This document shows positions 1 through 10,686 of a stretch of DNA of 64,000 nucleotides, one piece after another. Numbering within the stretch: the stretch's first letter is position 1; the number at the start of each line of letters is the position of its first letter. The notes under the pieces are model-generated. The model saw nothing but the letters and a program-made list of their open reading frames with translations, searched no databases and was not told the DNA's origin. The stretch is from positions 23,341-87,340 of the forward strand of contig JANSLP010000120.1 in NCBI GenBank assembly GCA_029298735.1. Reading direction: 5' to 3'. Made by a program: the position numbers and the translations under genes. Origin of the DNA: Ophiostoma sp. CBS 140.51 (lineage: Eukaryota; Ascomycota; Sordariomycetes; Ophiostomatales; Ophiostomataceae).

Positions 1-938
1 ACCTGGCGAGCGCCGCTCACTTGTCACCCGGCTGGGAGCGCGGCTTCAACCGTCTCATGCTCCGGGCGGACGGTGTGCTCTTTGAAGATGGCCAGATGCA
101 GGTGGGCGTGCGGTCCGAGTACCGCGGCCAGGTTGCATGCTTGATTCTGTATTTTACAAACAAGACGCCGGCCACCATCACCTCGTTTACGACAACGCTT
201 GACTTAGACGAGTCCGAAAAGGGCAAGCTGACGTGGGACGTCAAGAACCTGCCGGACACCAATATTGGCCCCAGCTCGCAGTCGCAGCAGGTCATCATGT
301 TCGAGGCCAAAAAGGTCTTTGAGAAGAGCCCCACCATTCGCGTGAGCTACCTGGCCGGTGCCCTGCAGGCCATTACGCTGAAGCTACCCGTGGCCATCCA
401 CAAGTTCATGGATGCAACGGAGCTGGCAGGCGAAGACTTTTTCAAGCGCTGGAAGCAGATTGGCGGAGCACCGCGCGAAGCACAGCAGGTGTTTGGTATC
501 GAGACGGGCCGCGAAGGGGAGCGCGAGTTCAACGAGATGTTCATCAGCAAGGTGCTCGAGGGCTTCCGGTGGGGCCTGCTCAAGAACGTCGACCCCAACC
601 AGAAGAACTATGTCGGTGCCAGTGTAGTGCACACGTCAGAGGGTGGCAAGTTTGGCTGTCTCCTGCGTCTGGAGCCCAACTACGGTACTCAGGTATGTTT
701 CGAACCCTTTTCACGACATTTTTATCTAGTATTGTGATTTTACTAACACCTCCAGATGGTCCGTCTGACAATCCGTGCTACTGACGAGTCGGTGCCGCCT
801 GTGCTCCTCAAGCTCATGCAGAACCGTTTGGCTCGCGGGTTCGCCGTCCATGCCGAGGCTATCCGGCCTCCGACAAAGCGGGAGATCTCCGATGCGTTCA
901 GCAATGTGCTCGTTGGCCCCGAGGAGAACGGCCGTTAG
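1..938 (+). CDS. AP-2 clathrin adaptor complex, alpha subunit (3' part)
   Basis: This is the C-terminal part of alpha-adaptin. The 5' part lies outside the window, and the reading frame enters at base 3. Two exons are visible, 1-692 and 756-938. The 63-bp intron starts GTATGT, carries a CTAAC branch site near 742 and lies in phase 0. The encoded part holds the alpha appendage domain: a beta-sandwich (about the first 110 visible residues, with the GVLFEDGQMQVG stretch) followed by the platform domain (from FFKRWKQIGG to the end). AP-2 alpha links clathrin to PI(4,5)P2-rich plasma membrane during endocytosis, and the appendage recruits accessory proteins. The protein ends NGR at the TAG 936-938. 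The frame stays open for a further 109 codons after that stop (see the next feature). The family call is secure; only the true C-terminus is in doubt. Confidence 0.9.
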
Positions 939-1268
939 GAGCCGCCACCCGTTCCCGAGGAAGCATACGATATGTCACCCAGACGGTCACCCGTCGCTGA
1001 AGCCAAGATGTGGCGAACGCTGGGCCCCGTTTGGGAAGAAGACGAAGATGCTGCGAACAGAGGGATCGCAGATACCGTTGTCGATGAAATTAATGGGATG
1101 GACGAAGACATGTGCAACGACGAGGCATATGGGGATGCCGATGGCGACGTGTTCAGTGACCAGCATATCAGTATCGAAAAGTGGCAGCAGGAGGTGGAGC
1201 GATATCAGGCACAGGAACAGGAAAGGGAGTATGGACCTCTGTCGTCGAGCCCCAACTGTTTTATCTAA
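939..1268 (+). CDS. In-frame open region after the AP-2 alpha stop codon
   Basis: Directly after the TAG at 936-938 the same frame stays open for 109 codons to TAA at 1266-1268. Its first ATG is at 972 (98 codons from there). The translation looks protein-like: acidic, with EEDEDAA and DEDMCNDEAYGDADGD stretches, then a predicted helix around EKWQQEVERYQAQEQERE. I recognise no domain. Three readings are possible. It may be a small independent ORF starting at 972. It may be a C-terminal extension reached by stop read-through. Or it may be reached by an alternative 3' splice site: an intron 693-938 (246 bp) would end in TTAG and keep phase 0. The acceptor has a poor pyrimidine tract and the TAG context is not one of the well-known leaky ones, so none is proven. 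Confidence 0.3.
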   Translation, partial: EPPPVPEEAYDMSPRRSPVAEAKMWRTLGPVWEEDEDAANRGIADTVVDEINGMDEDMCNDEAYGDADGDVFSDQHISIEKWQQEVERYQAQEQEREYGPLSSSPNCFI

Positions 1269-2577
1269 GCCGGCGTTTTGCGTGCAATTTTTTTTTTTGC
1301 TTTGCTTTGTTTGACGGTTTTAATGTATTCTTCTTGCGCACAGTTTTTCTTTCTTCTTCTTGTTTTTTTTACCAAGTTGGATGGCATCGTGTTTTACATT
1401 TTGTTGCTTTTGTCATGTCGCTCGCGTTAATAGCATTTTCTGAAGTACGTCCTCGCTAGCAATAAAAGTTTATGCACGCTTTCCAGACTCCCGATCACTT
1501 CCGATTCCGCTTGCCGACAACAATTTTCGGATGAAGTCTTTCAGCCTTGTCTCTCGCAGGAAGAACGCTGCCGCTTTTAGAAATAAAAATGAAGTCTCTT
1601 CAAGCCATAGTGACGAAAGCAAACCATATACACTTGAACCATGTCCCGACCACACGAGAACGGAGGACGGATGCAAGCTTCCGTGTAAGTCGGGGCAAAT
1701 CCGTTCACGATGGAATAGCCCGCAATTTTTACGGTGAAGAACGATGCGTGGCAGTCGGAAGCAGTCATGGAGAGTCACATGGAGATGCACGTGCAGGCAG
1801 TTGCGGTGTCCTCTGGCCCGTTTGAGACGGAATCGCACACCGTTGCTCAACACCGGCAAGGGGGTGGAGTCAGGAGACAGCCAATCACATCGCACAGAGT
1901 ATCTAGCTGAATCGTCATTTCCTAACCTCTCCGACAACCGACATTTCCAAGCCGAAAGTTCCTTTGCCTCAGGGCCTGTTTTGTGCGAGATAGCGCCCGA
2001 ATGGCCCGCCAGGCCCAGTAAAAATCCCTTAAAAAACAAAAAACAGTAACAGCGGGACAGGGGATCGTGCGCTAAAATTATCTTGTTCACCGCCCGCACT
2101 TGCGCCCTAAAAAAAGCGGAAAAAATGCAAGTGAAGCGAGGCACAGCAGGAGCGACCCGGTGAAAAGAGGGCCGAAACAGAACGGAATGGCGGCGAGCCA
2201 CAGGCCAGCAAGACAGGTTTTGGATGTCTGTTTTAGGCTTGTTTTGGTGCATGGCCCATTGAACCACTGAGACAGAGAGAGCCACACACAAGCGAAAAGC
2301 GCAAAACATCCCCTCCCTCGATTTCGTCGATTTTCCCCCTTCGGAAAGTTCCCCTAACGACGACGACGTTTGACGACGACGATTCACTCCTCTCCCTCCC
2401 CCCTGTCATCTCGATTGGCATCGCATCTCCCCTCCGCCTCTTTCGCATCTTTTTTTCTCGCCCTCTGTCGATTGACTTGACAGTTGTTCCTCCTCACCGA
2501 CCCCGACATCGAGGCCCGCCGAAATTCTCACGAAGCTCCCCCAGCTCGACTCTCTTCCTCTACCCCAATCTGACATC
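1269..2577. other. Intergenic: AP-2 alpha 3' side and succinyl-CoA ligase promoter
   Basis: The T-rich part up to about 1460 fits a 3' untranslated end; AATAAA occurs at 1461. A CCAATCA box lies at 1881-1887. From about 2320 to 2577 the + strand becomes pyrimidine-rich, as usual for fungal 5' leaders just before a start codon. A 305-codon open frame on the - strand (1470-2387) starts at GTG and shows no domain; I treat it as chance. Confidence 0.6.
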
Positions 2578-4382
2578 ATGTTCAAGCTCGGCCGCAGCAG
2601 CAGAGCTCTGGCTTCGGCCTTTGCTGTCTCCAAGGTGAGCTCTTCCCCGGCATCCGAAGCTGCTGTCGTCCTTTTGTTTGTGGCCAGAATGGTGTTTGTT
2701 TGTGGCTACGATGCGGCTTATCGCGGCATCTTTCGGTTTTGCAAAAGAGCTGGTTTTTTAAAACGCCTTGCTCTGTTTGCTGTTTGACGACCTCTTCCAT
2801 CTTGAAAACGTTTGCTAACAATGTCTTGCTTCCCCGACTACAGCAACAGCTCAACCCCTCCGTCCTCCGTGCTCCCGCTCTGAGCCAGCAGCGGAGAGCT
2901 CTGAGCATCCACGAGTACCTGTCCGCGGACCTGATGCGCAAGGTACGTAACAATCCTGGCGAAGACGATAATCTCCATCGATAAGGATGACGGCAATGTA
3001 CTCGGCGGTCTTGCTGCACATAATTTTGGCCGGGCTTGTGATGGATGATTATGGTCCACTAGAACCAGAACCAAATCCTCTGATACTAACTTTTTTCTCC
3101 TTTCTTACAGTATGGCATTGCTGTCCCTGACGGCTCCGTGGCACGCACGGCCCAGGAGGCCGAGGACGTCGCCAAGCAGATTGGCACCGACGACATGGTT
3201 ATCAAGGCACAGGTCCTGGCTGGTGGCCGTGGTAAGGGTACCTTCGACAACGGCCTCAAGGGCGGTGTGCGCATCATCTACTCGCCCACTGAGGCCAAGA
3301 TGTTCGCCGACCAGATGATTGGCCACAAGCTCGTCACCAAGCAGACCGGTGCTGGCGGCCGTCTGTGCAACAGCGTCTACATTTGCGAGCGCAAGTTTGC
3401 GCGCCGTGAGTTCTACCTAGCTGTCCTGATGGACCGCGCCACTCAGAAGCCCGTCATCGTGTCCTCGTCGCAGGGCGGCATGGACATTGAGACCGTCGCC
3501 AAGGAGAACCCCGATGCCATCAACACCACCTACATCGACCTCGAGGTCGGTGTCACCGACGAGATTGCCCGCGGCATCGCCACCAACCTGGGCTTCAGCG
3601 AGCAGTGTATCGAGGAGGCCAAGGACACCATCCAGAAGCTGTACAAGATCTTCCAGGAGAAGGATGCTACCCAGATTGAGATCAACCCCCTGTCCGAGAC
3701 CTCGGACCACCGCGCCATGTGCATGGACGCCAAGTTCAACTTTGACGACAACGCCGAGTTCCGCCAGAAGGACGTCTTTGAGTGGCGCGATACCACCCAG
3801 GAGGACCCCGAGGAGGTCCGCGCCGCCAAGTCCAACCTGAACTTCATCAAGCTGGACGGTGATATTGGCTGCCTCGTCAACGGTGCCGGTCTGGCCATGG
3901 CCACCATGGACATCATCAAGCTGAACGGCGGTGCCCCCGCCAACTTCCTGGACGTTGGTGGCGGTGCCACCCCTGCTGCCATCAAGGAGGCTTTCGAGCT
4001 GATCACCAGCGAGTCCAACGTCACCGCTGTCTTTGTCAACATCTTTGGCGGTATCGTCCGGTGTGACGCCATTGCCCACGGTCTGATCAAGACCGTCGAG
4101 ACCCTGAACCTGCGCATCCCCATCATTGCCCGTCTGCAGGGCACCAACGTTGAGCAGGCCCACCAGCTGATCAACGACTCCGGCCTGAAGATCTTCTCCA
4201 TTGACGACCTCCAGAGCGCCGCCGAGAAGGCCGTCCAGCTGTCCAAGGTCGTGAAGATGGGTAAGCTGACATTCCCCTTTAACTGTTTATATTATTATAT
4301 GTCTTTATGACTGAAGCCACATGCTAACAAAATTCCAGCTCGTGAGATTGACGTCGGTGTCGAGTTCACGCTGGGCATCTAG
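2578..4382 (+). CDS. LSC2: Succinyl-CoA ligase beta subunit, mitochondrial
   Basis: Beta subunit of succinyl-CoA synthetase, which converts succinyl-CoA, Pi and NDP to succinate, CoA and NTP in the mitochondrial matrix (TCA cycle). It works with an alpha subunit not in this window. Exons are 2578-2634, 2844-2942, 3111-4260 and 4339-4382, giving 449 residues, the usual family length. The first 19 codons plus exon 2 form an Arg/Ser/Ala-rich presequence ending near RRALSIHEYLS. Then follows the ATP-grasp domain (starting KYGIAVPDG, with the GGRGKGTFDNGLKGG nucleotide-binding segment and the EINPL motif) and the CoA-ligase domain with VFVNIFGGIVRCD. The last intron is phase 1 and splits the Ala codon of MAREIDVG. 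All introns have GT-AG ends. Whether the enzyme is ADP- or GDP-forming cannot be told here. Confidence 0.96.
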
Positions 4383-5510
4383 AGAGATGGAGACAACGGA
4401 GCGACGCGCTCACCGCCGAGCAGGAAATCATGACGTAATATGTTAGAGCGTTGTGATATGGGAGAAAAAGAATGCAGGGAGAAAGGGAACGTTCTTAGAC
4501 ACATTTGGGATATCCCGAGGGACTACAAAGGGGGCATATAAAGCCAGACGACTTTACGCGACGAAAAATTCATAAACAACTCATGAAAACACCCATCCGC
4601 ATCGAACCGAACCCTTTGTTGACATTTCCCATACGCCCTCTTCCCCGGACCCCATTTTTTACATACACACGCATCCTCTTCTTTTTTTAATCGTAACAAA
4701 TAGAATTTGTGATTTGGTACTAGGTTTTGTTTGGTCCTTCTATGATGTATGCTCTTTTTTGGTACTTGGCTCGCTATTACCTAAGCCCAGTCTTGACCTG
4801 GTCTATTTTGAAAAGATCTGTCATCTGACAATAAAATTATTTTATCTTGTCTTCCTTTCTTGTGTTATCTCTGCTTTTCTCCATTCTTCTTTCCCCCGGA
4901 CCGTCCCCACATGAAGGGTTCAGAATGCAAGCCTTGGCGTCCTTAGGACAGCTTGGGGAAATCGCGAAATCTAGACTTCGGGTATTCGATTTCCTCCATT
5001 GCCCCGTAGCCTTACTGCTACCCCGGACACGTCAACTGGCAAAGGAAAGCTTTATTGATCCTTGGACTCGAATAAAGCTGGAGCTATGGTCATGGGGAAT
5101 GTAGCTTACATTTCGAGTTACCCAAACTTTCATTCGCGGTGACCATTTTCTATTTCACTTGACATATCGGAGGATTTGACCATTCCCTTTCCCACGTAGA
5201 TTATCTTGGCTTGGTTATGGGTCCACAGGGCAGCAGAGTTGAGTTTGATTCTTTATATTTCCAGACATTTTCTACATTGTGATGCAGGCTTTCGCTTCAC
5301 CTACGTCGTGTTTGTCCATCTACGTTGCGGCTCCGGTTCCTGTGCTCCGTTACCAAGGCCGTACGGTAGGGCGGAAGAGATAATGGAACGGGATATTGGA
5401 TTTGTTCGACATCTACTGAGACATGAGGCTTTTCTCAAGACAATTATATCTTGACAAAGAAGAGAAGAGAGTGGGAAGTGAGAAGCCAAAAGCGTTCGCC
5501 TCGAGCCTGC

Positions 5511-5569
5511 GCTGTGATGTCACCACAGCCTCCTACAGCTGTGTAAGACGGTGAGAGGCTGCCGGCAGC
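5511..5569. repeat. Cluster of three short palindromes
   Basis: GCTGTG-7 nt-CACAGC occupies 5511-5529 and contains a CRE-like TGATGTCA core. ACAGCTGT lies at 5535-5542. A perfect 12-bp palindrome, GCTGCCGGCAGC, lies at 5558-5569. The three sit in a GC-richer island inside AT-rich spacer. The function is unknown; protein binding sites are possible. Confidence 0.5.
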
Positions 5570-6632
5570 GCGGCTGTTGTTACGCCAAACGGTGTACAGT
5601 TGAGGCAAGTTTCAAAACGGAAAGCTTTGCACGGGGTATGCATCTCGAGTACAAGGCGCTTTCGTCCAGAGTTTAAAACAAAGCAACCGTTACGCTAGGA
5701 TCGTCAAGTCAAATTCACTCCACCTGTCAAAGTGGCACCCTATCACGGCATTTGGCAGATCCGAACGTACGAGTTCTATCTCTTTCTTTCCCCTATGCTT
5801 ACCGGATCATTGATATTACATGTTCACCGTACAGTGATGTGTTCTTTCTTTCATTTCGCGGTCTGTCCGACAGAAATACAACGTATCCAGCCAGCCAGTG
5901 CCGTGCGGCGGGTCGCACAGCCGCGGAAATCCAAAAGTTGAATTGTTGCCAGCCAATCATTTTTTTGCTCTGGATGTGCCCATGCTCATGTCAATGGGGG
6001 CATGTGTTCTCGCGTGTTTTGCGTCCGTGGGAGCACGGCACTCTCCGTAACTACGAAATGTGTTCGTTTTGTTGTTTCTACAGTTCTTTGCTTCGTCGTG
6101 ATCGAGTCTGTCTCGGAGTATGGAACAATTAGGGGGGAACATGTAAGCAAGGTGCTTGCTTTACGACGGCTCAAAACGGCAACTTTCTTACACGAGCACC
6201 GTCCGGAATTCACTTCCGAATTTCTTCTCCGTTTTGTCAGTCATCAAATGGAAAAGACAGGCGGAACCCAGGACCGCCTGGTGGCGAAAGCACAAGTCTC
6301 TCTGAGCCTCATAGGACGAAAAGACACAGATTTCACGGTTCTGGTGGCGTCACCGTAAGGAAATTAGGACAGATCGCGACTCAATTGACAGTCATATGGC
6401 TGCGACATCGCAAGACCTCAGTCGGCCTGGTCAATTGCGCATTTGTCACCAACATGAAGCAGCGGACAATAGACCCGGAATAAGCATTGATTGTGCGAAG
6501 GCTATCTCGTATAAGTGAGAATATGAGCCATCGTCAGAGAGCCTTGCGCCCTGCGACAAAGGGCGAAAAGACGACATGGCATCGCGACATCGACAACATT
6601 GTCAATATTGGCCGATTACCAATTAGACGGAA

Positions 6633-6692
6633 CAGGCCAGGCCGGAGCAGGTCAGGCCGGATCACTCCAGGCCGGGTCAGGCCAGGCTAGGC
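6633..6692. repeat. Degenerate pentamer minisatellite (CAGGC family)
   Basis: Twelve adjacent 5-bp units can be read: CAGGC five times, TAGGC and CAGGT once each, and diverged CGGAG, CGGAT, CGGGT and CACTC units. A higher-order 15-bp period (CAGGC-CGGnn-CAnnn) is visible three times from 6638. Confidence 0.65.
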
Positions 6693-6984
6693 ATGGGGAA
6701 ACGAGTAAAACTTTTGGTCCGCCGGAGCACATCGTGACATATTCAACGGCCGTTTGGACGGTCAGAACCAGGGAGCGTTTTGCGACGGCTTCGTGATTGG
6801 ATGTAACGGCAAGAGAAAATACGTCATACAGCAGAGTCACAAATCGGGCGCTACAGGGCTGTGACAAACGGAGCGAAGAAGGGAAGGATGGAGAAGAAGA
6901 AAGTAAGGACAGAAAAAAAAGACTGGAGTACACGATGGGGCTTGAGACCTCGCTCCGTGGAGTAGGAAACGGGATACCCACACG

Positions 6985-7029
6985 TTACGGAGTACATGGA
7001 CAACACGCGAAGTACAATGTACTCCGTAA
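6985..7029. repeat. Perfect 13-bp inverted repeat (hairpin) carrying the TACGGAGTA word
   Basis: TTACGGAGTACAT at 6985-6997 is exactly complementary to ATGTACTCCGTAA at 7017-7029, leaving a 19-nt loop. Each arm contains the nonamer that recurs through the intergenic regions of this window. No T-run or gene end follows, so it is not a recognisable terminator. Confidence 0.7.
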
Positions 7030-7877
7030 TTGCTGTGTACGAAAGCGAAAGTGAGATATGGAAAGAAACATCTATGTTCTACATCACAGGGCTCAATGAA
7101 TCAGCCAACCGACAATCTAGATTCTGTCTTCAGCAAGTGAGAAAGGTGAGCAAAGGGTCGGAGAACGAACCCGAGGTTATTAGGCAAGAGCGACTAGCTA
7201 GTCAATAAAAGTCCATGAGGCATTCGCAAGGGAAAAAAGAAAAAAGAAAGTGAAGAGGGGCCCTGTCGCGCTCTTGTCGTTTTGGGCCGTTTGGGCCCGT
7301 CTTGAGGATGCAGCAACGGGTCTCTTGCAGCCTATTGGTGCCAAACGGCCTGTCTGATAACTGATAGGCTGGATCCACCCATAAAAAATAGGGAAAAGGT
7401 TAGGCTGGGGCACCAGGCTAGTGTCTTTTGGCGGGTGTAAGTCGGATGGCCCTTGTTCTGCTTGGGTTTGGGCTGGGCTTGGGAGGGCTTGTTACTGTCA
7501 TAAACTCCAGGTTGAAGGAAGGAAGGAAGGACCCACGCTCGGCGCTCAAAACCGGAGAAGAAAAGTTCAGGATAAGGAAGAGGGGACGAGTTTTCGAATG
7601 TGAATGTGGAAGGCGCAAAGGAGAAGAGAACAGAGGGGGAAATGAGAGAAACTATGTGGTAAAAAAGGGCGCGACAAAGAGACCAAATGGGAAAGAAACA
7701 ACGACTGGTGTGGCCAAGAATAGGGGCCCTCTTGTGACAAAGGTCAGGAAGGCACGTCCGGTGTGTGGGACCCGGGAAGGGCTTTGAAGCCAGGCCTCGA
7801 CTTTGGGATTTCCACTTTGACTTTTGCTGTTTTTACTCCTTTTTACTCTTTTTTTGTCTTGTATTTTCAATAATACG

Positions 7878-7905
7878 ACTTCTACTCGGGTACTTCTACT
7901 CGGGT
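7878..7905. repeat. 14-bp perfect tandem duplication
   Basis: ACTTCTACTCGGGT is present twice without a gap (7878-7891 and 7892-7905), upstream of the 111-residue protein gene. It may be simple slippage or a doubled binding site. Confidence 0.7.
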
Positions 7906-8297
7906 TTTTGAGGATCCCGACCTCGCCCTGTCACACTTAAGCCCCCCTCCACGGTTGTCGGTTTCTGACTTGCCGTTTTCTGACTTACACCAACGCGTGC
8001 TTGGCTTTTTGGTGGCTCTTTCCCGAACGAGACTGTCCTGTCCGCCGTACTCACTTCCTTCCTGTCACTCGTAAAATGATATCCCATTAGTATAAGTCTC
8101 GGCCACCTCCCCCTTTCTTTTGTTTGTGACCCTTTTTAATTCTGTTTTTCTTTCCCCTCGACAAGCACAACAGTCACCGAACATCTTCGACCTCTACTAT
8201 CTCTACTTGCCTCCAGCATATTCTCCGATACCCACTTAACACCGCCAACATAACACCACTTCATTTCCACCTCACAACTACCACAACAAACATCACC

Positions 8298-8633
8298 ATG
8301 TCGCCTTCTACCTCTTCGTCCTCCTCCTCTTCCAAGAGCTTTTGGCCCCGCGAGCTCGTCTTCGCGAGCCCCAACCCGACACAGCTTGAGGGCGGCCGCC
8401 AGCTCGAGGGCGCGCCCATGTGCCCTTGCAACGCTTGCTGGGAGTACGGCTCACACACTCTGGCACCGCCCAAGGCTCCCAAGACGCCCAAGGCCTCATC
8501 CAAGGACAAGAAGTCGCCGCTGCAGTTTCTCAAGAAGTCCAATGCCAGCAAGGACAGTGTGGCCTCGGACCTGCGCCCGTTGAAGCAGTCCGTCACGCTG
8601 GCCTCGGCGGCGAGCTCCGTCTACGACTACTAG
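8298..8633 (+). CDS. Unknown 111-residue Ser/Lys-rich protein with CxCxxC motif
   Basis: I do not recognise the family. The ATG has a good context (CATCACCATGTC) after a 200-nt pyrimidine/CA-rich leader typical of expressed fungal genes, and codon use is GC3-rich like the neighbours, unlike the flanking spacer. The protein starts with a serine run (residues 4-12), followed by WPRELVF and a CxCxxC motif (C42, C44, C47) before WEYGSH. A Lys/Pro/Ser-rich stretch spans about 56-85, and the C-terminus is SVYDY. There is no signal peptide and no membrane segment. The three close cysteines could bind a metal or be palmitoylated; this is inference. Single exon, no operon-like neighbour. Confidence 0.65.
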   Translation: MSPSTSSSSSSSKSFWPRELVFASPNPTQLEGGRQLEGAPMCPCNACWEYGSHTLAPPKAPKTPKASSKDKKSPLQFLKKSNASKDSVASDLRPLKQSVTLASAASSVYDY

Positions 8634-10686
8634 ATCAGCCAGTCCTTGGCCACTACGACAACATAAAACACACGATATAAATTTGCAGCGTTGCGGCTTC
8701 CCTTTGCACTATTCCCCTCCGGTTATTTCTTTTTTTCAGCACTTGATACACCATTTCTTTCTTTTTGTCTTTCTTTTCGCATACTCTCTCGCGCTACGAC
8801 GTTCACTGCAACCCTATCTTTTATCTCTCCTTCTTCAACATCCCCTCACTCTTCAGGCGCCACAATATTGGCAATAGCAACATCTGGGCACACTTGGCAA
8901 CACGGACACCAGACAAACAAGCAGTCACCTTTGCGAGAGACAAGACTGCATAACCAGCGTCTTGAAAGGGAGAGCCAGGAACGACATGGGGGCTACTCTG
9001 GCCGCTTCAGGGCACGCCGTGTGACTTCAAGACCGTTGCAACGGCCTGCCTCAGGAGCCACGACACGGACACAAAAAGGGCAAAGAGACGAGAGCACAAT
9101 CCCCATGACGCAGGGCACACGTGCAACAATAGCCGCCAGCCCCCAATGGACAAGCAAACAATCAATAAAGGGATGTGCTCTTCTCCAACGGCCAACAGTC
9201 AAGGGACGACAATCAACGCCCAACACCCAACCGACAGTCTCGCACACAAAATCCTGCAAAAGGCCCTATCCCGACAACAGCGGCAAAACAAATGCAAAGA
9301 AAACCAGCACCATCCCTTTTGGGCGTCCCTTGCTGATTCGGGCTTGGCTATCCCGGAACCCCCCTTCTCACTTTTTACGATATACATGCACGTCATTCTT
9401 CGGTGGCCTCTCACTCTGTGCATCTCGGCATAGAGTCTTCTCAGCCCACGGCAGCTGGCATAATTTCCGACGATTTTCATTTCTTTGCGTTTATTTTTCA
9501 TTCTTCTTTTTTTACACTCGGGATATGCTCGGACAAGGCCAGGCGTTTCTCGGACAAAGCTCAAAGTCATGCACGTTATGATACAACTATTTACGAAAAC
9601 ATCCGACAAAAAGATACGTAGACAACACACACGACAAAAACCACAAAAAATACAACGGGGGTTCTGACGAGGGGATCCTCTCTCGGAGAAAGTCCGGTGA
9701 TTGATACAATGGGTACGATAGACAGAAGCGATGTACTGTATTTATTCATTTGATCCGATTTTTTATTAATGACATGTCCATGTACGTTTCACAAACATCC
9801 CGCGGTGAATGCAAAAAAGGGTTTTTGAAGAAAAGGTACGACACCGGTGTTCGCCGAGCCAAGTCCGAAGGGCAACAATTTGCTTTTTTTGGTGGCAAAG
9901 CACGAGATTGCAGCTCTTCAGCCCGTTACGGCATACTCCAGCACATCGCGTGTAGTTTTAGCACCTGTAGCTTCGGTGGTCAGTGCTTCAAGAGCACATG
10001 ATGTCATGAGCTCTTCCATGTGCTTTTTCTTCTCGGAAATTCCGAGCTCGCAAGTTCCGCAGAAGCTCACCGTGCGGGTTTGCATTGTCCTCAATGGGTG
10101 TTTTGCATTTGCCGGGATATCCTTTTTTACTTTACATTTACGGGGCGACCTTGATTCGTCTGATATCTTGATCCTATTCTCATCTTTTAGACACGTGCCG
10201 ACGAGCCTCTTGAACATCCAGAAAAGGTACATCCACGACCTGACCTATACTAGGTGCATATTGTGTACAGAATCATGGGATGGCCTCCCGTCTGTGTGGT
10301 AGAATATGCAGGTGGTGTCGCATTTAAGGCGTCGCATTTTGCCCTGATATCATGGCTTATTCGTCAATTTTTGGAGAAGCATTTTGATGTCGATCGTAGC
10401 TGGTAGAGGTGGCATGGCTGACTTAGCATGTTTCGCGGGCAATGGTCGTGCCTGCCGTCCCTGGCCGTCAATTACGTCGTTGCCCCTCATCGCACTATGG
10501 CCACAGTCTTCTTTTGTCCTAATATGCGACAGTTCAAATCATGACCATATCGACCAACTTAACAAAAGCCAAACAAATGGCCTCAGCACCGGACGATGAT
10601 CGACAAGACAAATTCGGTTGACGATTGAGATCCGAAAACCAGAAACCCGATATCCGACATCCGAGAATCGAGTCCTCTGAGACAAT
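8634..10686. other. 2-kb intergenic region
   Basis: The first part (to about 9700) probably holds the 3' end of the 111-residue protein gene. A 296-codon open frame at 8691-9581 starts at TTG, is low in complexity and shows no domain. The sequence just before 10687 has short CCGA-type direct repeats (10649-10671) and probably forms the next promoter. I see nothing else. Confidence 0.55.

Larger units (their letters stand above)
4383..8297. other. 3.9-kb intergenic region
   Basis: I find no convincing gene. It starts with the LSC2 3' end (AATAAA-like signals near 4832 and 5071), followed by AT-rich sequence to about 5500. A cluster of palindromes lies at 5511-5569, a pentamer minisatellite at 6633-6692, a 13-bp-arm hairpin at 6985-7029, GGAA microsatellite at about 7511-7530 and a 14-bp tandem duplication at 7878-7905. 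From about 6870 to 7700 the + strand is strongly purine-rich, which in this window usually marks a 5' leader of a minus-strand transcript, but no minus-strand gene follows. From 8090 to 8297 the + strand is pyrimidine- and CA-rich, fitting the leader of the next gene. Confidence 0.6.

Noticed and set aside
1470..2387. 305-codon minus-strand frame between AP-2 alpha and LSC2
   Set aside because: GTG start, no domain, no leader, ordinary spacer composition.
3417..4163. 248-codon minus-strand frame in the succinyl-CoA ligase gene
   Set aside because: Antisense shadow of a conserved exon; low-complexity Gly/Val/Leu/Asp translation.
8691..9581. 296-codon + frame behind the 111-residue protein
   Set aside because: TTG start, Phe/Ser/Thr low complexity, overlapping frames on both strands, no domain.
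10530..10550. GTTCAAATC resembling a tRNA B box
   Set aside because: No A box, acceptor stem or anticodon arm at suitable distance. Other TTCGA words were checked with the same result.
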